Assembly (NCBI GenBank): GCA_017961015.1
Contig: JAGCYC010000063.1
Location: 1-37,235 of the forward strand
Direction: 5' to 3'
Source of the DNA: Bacteroidales bacterium
GTDB lineage: Bacteria > Bacteroidota > Bacteroidia > Bacteroidales > UBA932
Length of the DNA: 37,235 bases
The position numbers and the translations under genes were made by a program. The notes under the pieces were generated by a model that was not told the DNA's origin, made no database searches, and was given only the letters and a program-made list of their open reading frames with translations. Below are positions 31,362 through 37,235 of this stretch, in pieces; the first letter of the stretch is position 1; each line of letters opens with the position of its first letter.

Positions 31362-32144
31362 TTATACGTAATAATGAACGGGATTGCTCCCATTCAGGCC
31401 TGGCTCTATGCAAACTGCAAAGTTAGGAAATTTTTTCCTTATCTGAGCCATTAATATTCCAACTATCTCCACTTCGCTCTCGAAATGGCCGATATCCATC
31501 ACCATAAAGCCTTCCGGCACAAAAAAGTCGTGGTAGGAGATGTCCGCGCTGATGTACAGCTGGGCTCCGGCCCTCATTGCAAGGCCGATCTCGCCGCCGC
31601 CAGAACCACCCAGCACGGCCACCCTGCTGATGGGACCGTCAATGGGCTTTGAACTGCGGATAAGCCTGAGGCCGAAGGCTTCCTTGACCATAGCAAGGGC
31701 CTCGCTGCCGCTCACAGGCTTTGCAAGGTTGCCGATACATCCCAGGCCGAAGCCTTCGGGGCCGTCTTCCAGGAAAGAGACATCCTGGAGCCCAAGCTTC
31801 GCAGCCATAGCTCCGCTCACCCCTTCGCGGACCTTGTCGGCCGTAGTATGGGCGGCATAGACTGCGACTCCGGAGCGTATTGCGGCGCTTATGGCCGCAC
31901 CCACGGGGCAATCCTCGTTAATCGAGCGTATCCCCTTGAAAATGAGCGGATGATGGGTGATGACCATATTGCAGCCGGCGGCCACGGCGGCCTCCACGAG
32001 CTCACGGGTACAGTCGAAACCCAGCATTACGCCGCTCACCGTGTCCTGCGGCCTGCCGATAATGAGCCCGCTGTTGTCCCAGCTCTCCTGGATGCAGAGA
32101 GGGGCGAATTCTTCTACGGCGCTGATGATGTCCTGAACTGTCAT
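31362..32144 (-). CDS. Nif3-like dinuclear metal-centre protein
   Basis: A 260-residue member of the NIF3/YbgI family, which assembles into hexamers with a two-metal site. Metal-binding candidates are VITHHPLIFKG, HTTADKVREG and GHFESE. Many Bacteroidetes relatives are near 365 residues because of an inserted PII/CutA-like domain; this one lacks that insert. Biochemical function is unsettled (proposed metal chaperone or GTP cyclohydrolase type 2). It overlaps the merR stop by four bases. Confidence 0.92.
   Translation of the reverse strand: MTVQDIISAVEEFAPLCIQESWDNSGLIIGRPQDTVSGVMLGFDCTRELVEAAVAAGCNMVITHHPLIFKGIRSINEDCPVGAAISAAIRSGVAVYAAHTTADKVREGVSGAMAAKLGLQDVSFLEDGPEGFGLGCIGNLAKPVSGSEALAMVKEAFGLRLIRSSKPIDGPISRVAVLGGSGGGEIGLAMRAGAQLYISADISYHDFFVPEGFMVMDIGHFESEVEIVGILMAQIRKKFPNFAVCIEPGLNGSNPVHYYV
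31418..31425 (-). promoter_or_regulatory. Possible internal -7 box TAacTTTG within nif3
   Basis: The minus strand reads TAACTTTG inside the last codons of nif3, about 75 bases before the zinc-ribbon ATG. No good -33 element is seen. It may give dnaB and rnf a second transcription start, or it may be chance. Confidence 0.35.
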
Positions 32145-32458
32145 AGGGCTTTCCTTACTGCAATAAGCTTTTCCTGTATGGACTTTAGGAGAGTGAGGGC
32201 CTTAACCTTTTTGTCCACGGAGCTGTGGTCGGACTTGAGCCTTGCGGCCACCCCGTCCAGGGTAAGTCCCTGAGTCTTGAGCATAAACTGAATCTGACGC
32301 AGTGTCTCCAGATCTTCCTCGTGGAAGAGCCGGTTGCCCTTTGCATTGCGCTGGGGACGCACCCACTGCCCGAAATAATTGCTCCAGTAACGGATAGCCG
32401 AGGGGTTTTCGCCCAGCTGGGAGGCCACCTCCCCTATTGTATAAAGTATCTTTGCCAT
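32141..32458 (-). CDS. MerR-family transcriptional regulator
   Basis: A 105-residue protein with a MerR-type winged helix-turn-helix: YTIGEVASQLGENPSAIRYW, then GNRLFHEEDLETLRQI. The C-terminal helical tail is short, with no Cys or ligand-binding domain, so an effector cannot be predicted. Short MerR proteins of this kind are common in Bacteroidetes. It is the first gene of the 12-gene run and may control its own operon. It starts only about 8 bases after the -7 box, so its message is almost leaderless. Confidence 0.93.
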   Translation of the reverse strand: MAKILYTIGEVASQLGENPSAIRYWSNYFGQWVRPQRNAKGNRLFHEEDLETLRQIQFMLKTQGLTLDGVAARLKSDHSSVDKKVKALTLLKSIQEKLIAVRKAL

Positions 32459-32465
32459 AACCGTG

Positions 32466-32497
32466 CAAAAATAAGAAATTCAGGGCTCTAAAGCAAA
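32466..32497 (-). promoter_or_regulatory. Promoter TTTG-N20-TAttTTTG of the merR-dnaB-rnf operon
   Basis: Minus strand: TTTG (32497-32494), 20 bases, then TATTTTTG (32473-32466), seven bases from the ATG at 32458. It overlaps the last codons of the upstream MFS gene (stop at 32488), so that gene may be separately expressed yet read through. Confidence 0.78.
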
Positions 32498-33807
32498 TCT
32501 TTCCCGGCCGGTCTGTCCAGTCCCAGTTCAGGCTGTTTTGCCGATACCCCCGCAAATGCCAGCGCAGTAGCGACGGCCAGCACGCAGAGGAGTACGAACA
32601 TAAGTTCCACCCTCACCGGGCCGCCCTCCCCGCCTATGAGTTTACCGGACAGCAGTTTGAAACTGAGCAGTCCCAGGTTCTGCACCCAGTAGATGAGGGC
32701 GAAGGTAGTGCCCAGGACTTTGTCGGGCACGATCTTGGGAACGCTGGGCCAGAGGGCCGCAGGAACCAGCGAATAGCCGAAACCGAGGAAAACCATAGCC
32801 AGATAGCCCCAGAAGGGCACTCCGGCGGGAGCGAAGGCCAGAAGCAGATGCGCTATGAGGGCCAGGGCCGCACCCAGGACCATCCAGCGGGTTCCGTGCC
32901 CCTTGCGGTCCACCATAAGGCCGAACAGAGGGGCGAAGATGACCGTGGAGAAAGGGAGCATTGATACCATCCATCCGGCGGCATCGGCATCCATCTGGAA
33001 GCGGGGTACCAGTATGGCTCCCGCGAATTTCTTGAAGGCGATGATGCTGCTGTAGAACAGTACGCAAAGAAGGCCGAGGAGCCAGAAATTGCGGTTCCCG
33101 AGCACTTTCACCAGGTCTTTCATACGGAAGCTTTCCTCGCCTGAAGGGTCTTCCCTCTGGGGGAAACGGCGGGCGTCCATAGCCACGAAAATGGCCCAGA
33201 GGATGAGTCCGGCCGCCATTAGTCCCATACCCACGACGGCAGGCCTTGCAGTCTGGGAAAGGCTGTAAACCCCTTCCTGTACAGGTACGAGGCGGGGCGC
33301 CAGGACCAGGGCGAAAGCCGTGCCCAGACGGGCGATGGCAAGCTGAAGGCCCATAGCGAGTGCCATAGACCCGCCCTTGAACCAGCGGGCTATGGAACGC
33401 GTAACCGCAGTTCCCGCTATCTCGCTGCCAAGGCCGAAGAGCATACAGCCGGCGTAGGACAGTTTCAGGGATGAGGGACCGCCGTGCATCAGGGCCCAGA
33501 GCACAAGGCCGGCACCCAGGGCCATAAGGCCCACGAAGAGCGATCCGGTTATCCTAACGCCCCACTTGTCCAGCAGGATGCCGCAGACTACCAGGCCGCC
33601 GAACACGCAGAGCACGCTGTAACCGCTGGTATAGAGGCCGTATCCTGCCGAATCCCAGCCCAGGGCCGTCAGGGACGCATCTTCGAAGAGGTAGGAGATG
33701 CTCGAGAACATATCGTCGTAATAGTACGACGCGAACATCGGCACAACCAAACAGGCCAGCGCCAACCAAGGCGCCAGCCTGTAAGAGAATTTTCGTTTAG
33801 CTGTCAT
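32488..33807 (-). CDS. MFS transporter (second of a tandem pair)
   Basis: A 439-residue major facilitator protein with about 12 helices. The conserved loop after helix 2 is GILLDKWGVRITG and the second-half equivalent is GLMVDRKGHGTRW. It is clearly paralogous to the next protein upstream: ARWFKGGSMALAMGLQLAIA and LVPAALWPSVPKIVPDKVLG have near-identical counterparts there. The family resembles MFSD1-like/NNP-type carriers; the substrate cannot be read. Its ATG overlaps the stop of the upstream paralogue by one base. It lacks the C-terminal extension of its partner. Confidence 0.9.
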   Translation of the reverse strand: MTAKRKFSYRLAPWLALACLVVPMFASYYYDDMFSSISYLFEDASLTALGWDSAGYGLYTSGYSVLCVFGGLVVCGILLDKWGVRITGSLFVGLMALGAGLVLWALMHGGPSSLKLSYAGCMLFGLGSEIAGTAVTRSIARWFKGGSMALAMGLQLAIARLGTAFALVLAPRLVPVQEGVYSLSQTARPAVVGMGLMAAGLILWAIFVAMDARRFPQREDPSGEESFRMKDLVKVLGNRNFWLLGLLCVLFYSSIIAFKKFAGAILVPRFQMDADAAGWMVSMLPFSTVIFAPLFGLMVDRKGHGTRWMVLGAALALIAHLLLAFAPAGVPFWGYLAMVFLGFGYSLVPAALWPSVPKIVPDKVLGTTFALIYWVQNLGLLSFKLLSGKLIGGEGGPVRVELMFVLLCVLAVATALAFAGVSAKQPELGLDRPAGKDLL

Positions 33808-35246
33808 TATTGCCCGGCTTTCACGATGTTGGGTTGTTCAAGTCCCAGATGCCTGCGGCCGTCCAGGGCTTTGAGATACACTGCCACTAGGAGGGCCAGA
33901 ATTCCGAACCCGGCGAAGATAATCAGCGGAATCGTGTAATTGTAAGGGATGAATTCCGAACCTGCCTGCTGGGCGGCGATGACTGCAGGATTATCGGCAT
34001 TTGCAGACTGCAGTACGGTACCGATAAGAAGCGGCACGAAGCACAGGCCGATGTTCTGAACCCAGAAGATCAGGTTGTAGGCGCTGCCCAGGATCTTCTC
34101 GGGGATAATCTTGGGAACGGAGGGCCAAAGGGCAGCAGGAACAAGGGCGAAACTTATACCCAGGATTACTATTGTGCAGTATGCCAGTAATTTACTGTGC
34201 GTTGCAGGAAGAGCGAATGCAAAGATAAGGTGGCAGGCAATAAGGAGCAGCGAGCCCCAGATGAGCATTGTCGCTCCCTTGCCCTTATGGTCCAGGAAGG
34301 CGCCCAGGAAGGGTGTCACTATGGCTGCACCTATGGGGAACCAGCGGAAGATGTTGGCCGCTTCCTGAGGGCTCATATCGCCGATGTTGCACTGCAGCAT
34401 ATTGGCGCCGTAGCGCTGGAAGGGGAAGATGGCGCTGTAGTACAGCACGCAAAGGATGGCCACGGTCCAGAAACTCCTGCTGGAGAATACCTTGCCCAGA
34501 TCGCTGATATGGAACTCATCCTCGGTATTCCGCTCCTCCTTGGCCTTTACGAGGCCGGCCTCTATGAGCTGGGAATCGAACTTGCGGTCCATTATGCTGA
34601 ACACTATCCAGTTGATTACGCCGATAAGCAGCAGGACGGTGCAGAAGCCTACGGGGGCCGCTATGGTACCAAGCTTTGCGGCGATAGCCGGACTTATGCT
34701 GAAGATTGCAAAAACGCCAACCCTGGCAATAGCCATTTCTATACCCATTGCAAGGGCCATCTCCTTGCCTTTAAACCATTTGGCGATAGCCTTGGACACC
34801 GTGGTCCCGGCCATTTCGCATCCGCAGCCGAACATCATAAAGCCCAGGCACGCAAGCTTTGCGCTGCCGGGGAGGTCGGTCCACCAGGTACCCAGCCAGG
34901 CGTTGAAGGCCGTGTTCTGGAACCAGTCCGATACTGCGATGTACTTGATTGCCGCACCGCCGAACATCAGGCTTGAGGAAAGGATACCAGTGAAGCGCAC
35001 GCCCATCTTATCCAGGATGATGCCGGCCAGGATAAGGAAGCCGCACACATTGAGGATATATTCCGAAGCGGCATAAGTACCGAATACGTGAGGCGTCCAG
35101 CCTCTCTGCTGCTCCACAAGGCTCTGCAGGGGGCTCATAACATCTACGAACATATAGCCGAAGAACATTGCCAGCGCCACCAGTATGAGCGCAGTCCAAC
35201 GCGCTGCTGCCGAGTCGTTAAGTTTGGCTTGGATAGTTTTAACCAT
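33807..35246 (-). CDS. MFS transporter (first of a tandem pair)
   Basis: A 479-residue major facilitator protein with about 12 helices. Signature segments are GIILDKMGVRFTG, KWFKGKEMALAMGIEMAIAR and ALVPAALWPSVPKIIPEKIL. It carries a central cytoplasmic loop with acidic residues (AKEERNTEDEFHISDLGK) and a longer loop before helix 11 than its partner. Coupled to the following paralogue by TAATG. A -7 box TAtcTTTG lies 23 bases upstream of its start. The pair may act together or divide related substrates. Confidence 0.9.
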   Translation of the reverse strand: MVKTIQAKLNDSAAARWTALILVALAMFFGYMFVDVMSPLQSLVEQQRGWTPHVFGTYAASEYILNVCGFLILAGIILDKMGVRFTGILSSSLMFGGAAIKYIAVSDWFQNTAFNAWLGTWWTDLPGSAKLACLGFMMFGCGCEMAGTTVSKAIAKWFKGKEMALAMGIEMAIARVGVFAIFSISPAIAAKLGTIAAPVGFCTVLLLIGVINWIVFSIMDRKFDSQLIEAGLVKAKEERNTEDEFHISDLGKVFSSRSFWTVAILCVLYYSAIFPFQRYGANMLQCNIGDMSPQEAANIFRWFPIGAAIVTPFLGAFLDHKGKGATMLIWGSLLLIACHLIFAFALPATHSKLLAYCTIVILGISFALVPAALWPSVPKIIPEKILGSAYNLIFWVQNIGLCFVPLLIGTVLQSANADNPAVIAAQQAGSEFIPYNYTIPLIIFAGFGILALLVAVYLKALDGRRHLGLEQPNIVKAGQ

Positions 35247-35269
35247 TGTATACTTGTTTTTTTGACTTG

Positions 35270-35277
35270 CAAAGATA
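35270..35277 (-). promoter_or_regulatory. -7 box TAtcTTTG for the MFS pair
   Basis: The minus strand reads TATCTTTG, 23 bases upstream of the ATG at 35246. The leader is AT-rich. No clear -33 element is present. Confidence 0.55.
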
Positions 35278-35310
35278 AGTTTTTTTCCTGATTCAGCTTC
35301 CGGCCGATCC

Positions 35311-36699
35311 CTAAAGTAGCTTCTTTACCAGGGAAAACCACTTGTAGGGCATATAGCGGAAGGGCAGGTCTAGCCAGGAAGGGGTGCTCACCACGGCCCG
35401 TTCGTGGCTGAAGGCCAGGAAGCTGCGCTCGGAGTGATAGCTGCCCATACCCGAGTTGCCAACGCCGCCGAAGGGGATATTGCTGTTGGCTATGTGCATT
35501 ATGGTATCGTTGATACAGGCTCCGCCGGAGCTTGTCCGGCCGATTATATCCCAGGCATCGGCCTTATTTCCGAAGTAATAGAAGGCAAGGGGCTTCTCCC
35601 GGCCGTTGACGAAGTCTGCCACCTCCTTGCGCTCGCGGAAGGTCATAACCGGGAAAATGGGGCCGAAGATTTCCTCCTGCATCACCGGAGCATCGGCCGA
35701 TACATCCAGAAGCAGGGTGGGTTCCATCCAGAGGCGGCTCTTGTCGTATCGGCCTCCTACTGCTACCTTGCCGTCTTTCAGATAACTCTCGAGCCTTTCA
35801 AAGGCCGATTCTTTGACGATGTGCACATATTTGCCGGACTGCTCCGTTCCCTCGGGGTAGAGCCCCGCAAGCTCCTTCCGGAAGGCTTCGATAAAGGCGT
35901 CCTTTATGTCTTCGTGCAGGAAAAGATAGTCCGGAGCGATGCAGGTCTGGCCGGAATTGAGGCACTTGCCCCAGGCGATACGCCGGGCCGCCAGCTTCAG
36001 GTTGGCGTCTTTGTCCACGATACAGGGGCTCTTGCCGCCCAGTTCCAGCACCATCGGCGTGAGGTACTTGGACTGTGCTTCCATCGCGATACGGCCGAGC
36101 GAAGGGCTTCCGGTGAGGAAAACCAGGTCGTAGCGATGCTTGAACAGTTCCCCGTTCACAACGCGGTTGCCCTGCACTACTGCGATGTATTCCTCCGGGA
36201 AGGTATCGGCAATGAAGGACTCCAGCACCCTGGAAACTTCGGGCACATAGGGCGAAGGCTTGAGTATGGCTGTGCAGCCTGCCGATATACACCCTACGAG
36301 GGGGTTCAGCAGCAGCTGTACGGGATAGTTCCAGGGGCTCACAATGAGGGTACAGCCGAGCGGCTCCCGCACTATATAGCTGGAAGAGGGCATACCGGTA
36401 GGAGGCGTAGGCCTGCGTTTGCGGCGGGCCCAGGCCGATGTTTTGCGTATCGCCTCCCCTATCTCTGAATAGACAAGGCCGATTTCGGTCATATAGGCTT
36501 CCTCGTAGCTTTTGTGAAGATCGGCCCAGAGTGCCTCGCAGAGGGGCTTCTCCCATTTTTTGAGACCGTTTTTGAAGGCTTTCAGCTCTCCGATGCGCCA
36601 CTTGACGTCACGGCTTGTCCCGCTTGCAAAGAATGAACGCTGTTTTTCTACAAGTTCCAGGATCCTTTCCCCGGATGTGTTTTCTATTGGCTTAGTCAT
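35311..36699 (-). CDS. Aldehyde dehydrogenase (class 3-like)
   Basis: A 462-residue NAD(P)-dependent aldehyde dehydrogenase. VSPWNYPVQLLLNPLVG and LTGSPSLGR form the cofactor fold. The catalytic Cys is residue 253 in NSGQTCIAPDY and the general base Glu is residue 219 in LELGGKSP. EEIFGPIFPV and NSNIPFGGVGNSGMG complete the set. A C-terminal amphipathic/hydrophobic stretch suggests membrane association, as in class 3 enzymes. The ATG at 36699 is chosen; a TTG at 36705 lies within the TAtaTTTG box. The substrate aldehyde is unknown. Intergenic space of 64 bases follows on its 3' side before the MFS genes. Confidence 0.93.
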   Translation of the reverse strand: MTKPIENTSGERILELVEKQRSFFASGTSRDVKWRIGELKAFKNGLKKWEKPLCEALWADLHKSYEEAYMTEIGLVYSEIGEAIRKTSAWARRKRRPTPPTGMPSSSYIVREPLGCTLIVSPWNYPVQLLLNPLVGCISAGCTAILKPSPYVPEVSRVLESFIADTFPEEYIAVVQGNRVVNGELFKHRYDLVFLTGSPSLGRIAMEAQSKYLTPMVLELGGKSPCIVDKDANLKLAARRIAWGKCLNSGQTCIAPDYLFLHEDIKDAFIEAFRKELAGLYPEGTEQSGKYVHIVKESAFERLESYLKDGKVAVGGRYDKSRLWMEPTLLLDVSADAPVMQEEIFGPIFPVMTFRERKEVADFVNGREKPLAFYYFGNKADAWDIIGRTSSGGACINDTIMHIANSNIPFGGVGNSGMGSYHSERSFLAFSHERAVVSTPSWLDLPFRYMPYKWFSLVKKLL

Positions 36700-36702
36700 A
36701 CG

Positions 36703-36710
36703 CAAATATA
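36703..36710 (-). promoter_or_regulatory. -7 box TAtaTTTG for the aldehyde dehydrogenase
   Basis: The minus strand reads TATATTTG immediately followed by CGT-ATG. Transcription should begin at or inside the start codon, so a leaderless message is expected. Confidence 0.6.
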
Positions 36711-36767
36711 GCCAAAAGAAATGGAAAAGGGAAAGAAATATAAAGCCCGCTCCGCGGGGGGCACTAT

Positions 36768-37235
36768 ATGAGCGAAGCTCAGGCGGATACCAAGCGGCCT
36801 TCCTTCTCTGAATATCTGGAGGAATTCAAGTAGGAACAAGGCCTGGCCCATACTTGGGCGTATGGCACCATACAATGCTGGAAGACTTTTGGTAATCATA
36901 TAGAGGATTTCAATAAGAACGCCACCTTTGAGTATTTTGACGAGGACGGCATAACGAATTTCATTGTCTATCTGCGCGGCACTTTGAATATGGAAGAGAA
37001 GACTGTTCAGAAACAGTATTCCAACTTGAAGTGGTTCCTCAACTGGGCCATTCGGAAAGGATACACGTCCCAGGATTTCATCAATCGCTACAAGGCCAAG
37101 TTCAAAGTACTGGAGAAGCCGGTCATCTTCCTGACCAAAGAAGAGTTATTGAAGCTATACCGTTATGAAATCCCGGCCAACGGAACCAAAGTCCAGCTGC
37201 TGGATAATAATGGAAATGAATACGAGAAACAAGTA
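36768..37235 (+). pseudogene. Tyrosine recombinase, 5' part, interrupted by TAG and cut by the window edge
   Basis: Starting at the ATG at 36768, 21 codons lead to an in-frame TAG at 36831-36833. The same frame then stays open for 134 codons to the window end. The reading around the stop (FSEYLEEFK / EQGLAHTWAYG) is continuous with the SAM-like core-binding domain of Bacteroides phage/transposon integrases: TIQCWKTFGNHIEDF, WFLNWAIRKGYTSQDFI, VIFLTKEELLKLYRY. The catalytic Arg-His-Arg-Tyr region is beyond the edge. Base composition is visibly more AT-rich than the neighbours, in line with a mobile-element origin. The host uses TAG as a true stop elsewhere here (for example ssb, the Ig lipoprotein and the response regulator), so a pseudogene is more likely than recoding. 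A short frame from 36721 (MEKGKKYKARSAGG) meets a G-rich run at 36755-36761 and could once have been the N-terminus. Confidence 0.72.

Noticed and set aside
29199..31454. 751-codon plus-strand open frame
   Set aside because: It is antisense to dnaB and the zinc-ribbon gene, both with clear motifs. Its composition is the mirror of their codon bias.
17028..37235. tRNA-Arg as attachment site of the right-edge recombinase
   Set aside because: They are almost 20 kb apart with housekeeping genes between, and I see no duplicate of the tRNA 3' end near the recombinase.
36768..37235. Genome-wide amber recoding
   Set aside because: Several normal host genes here end in TAG at family-typical lengths (ssb, the Ig-domain lipoprotein, the response regulator), so TAG is a stop for the host.

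Overview
The window looks like a chromosomal segment of a GC-rich member of the Bacteroidales. Three things point there. Many genes are preceded by the Bacteroidetes-type -7 box TAnnTTTG, twice with a TTTG -33 element 19-20 bases upstream, and often by almost no leader. The protein families are typical of the order: a PL29-N-terminal/collagen-like lipoprotein, an M6 protease, DUF6913, and an rnfBCDGEA cluster headed by rseC. Shine-Dalgarno sequences are not evident. The genus cannot be fixed from this; an uncultured gut or rumen lineage would fit.

Layout. 1-442: non-coding composite repeats. 519-2728 (minus): ssb, aroE and a UPF0104-type membrane protein. 2790-4789 (plus): a PfkB sugar/nucleoside kinase, a DUF6913-like protein and a small multidrug export-like membrane protein. 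4799-5352: repeats again, including an inverted copy of the left-edge repeats. 5436-7645 (minus): xth and cysS. 7718-8578 (plus): folD, ending tail to tail with an unknown lipoprotein that lies downstream of a DcuB-type C4-dicarboxylate carrier. 11302-16949 (plus): a secreted protein with two similar halves, a lipoprotein with bacterial Ig-like domains, and a TPR histidine kinase with its LuxR-type regulator. 17028-17101: tRNA-Arg(UCU), followed at once by a 119-bp palindromic element. 17296-22539 (minus): threonine aldolase, M6 protease and collagen-like lipoprotein.

32458-22688 (minus) is one tight run of 12 genes: merR-like, nif3, zinc-ribbon coiled coil, dnaB, DUF3108, rseC, rnfB, C, D, G, E, A. 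Gaps range from -8 to +18 bases. A strong promoter precedes merR and a clear intrinsic terminator follows rnfA. If transcribed together, replication (DnaB) and energy conservation (Rnf) share a message. Next come two paralogous MFS transporters that overlap by one base, an aldehyde dehydrogenase, and the 5' part of a more AT-rich tyrosine recombinase interrupted by TAG, which runs off the right edge.

The most unusual material is non-coding. Three copies of a roughly 140-168 bp unit each hold a pair of CAGGTGC-N13-GCACCTG hairpins exactly 63 bp apart, with a compensatory base change in one copy. A perfect 119-bp inverted repeat flanks the first 5 kb. A cloverleaf-like palindrome sits behind the tRNA. 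The hexamer GCCGAT/ATCGGC also appears strongly over-represented in genes and spacers alike.
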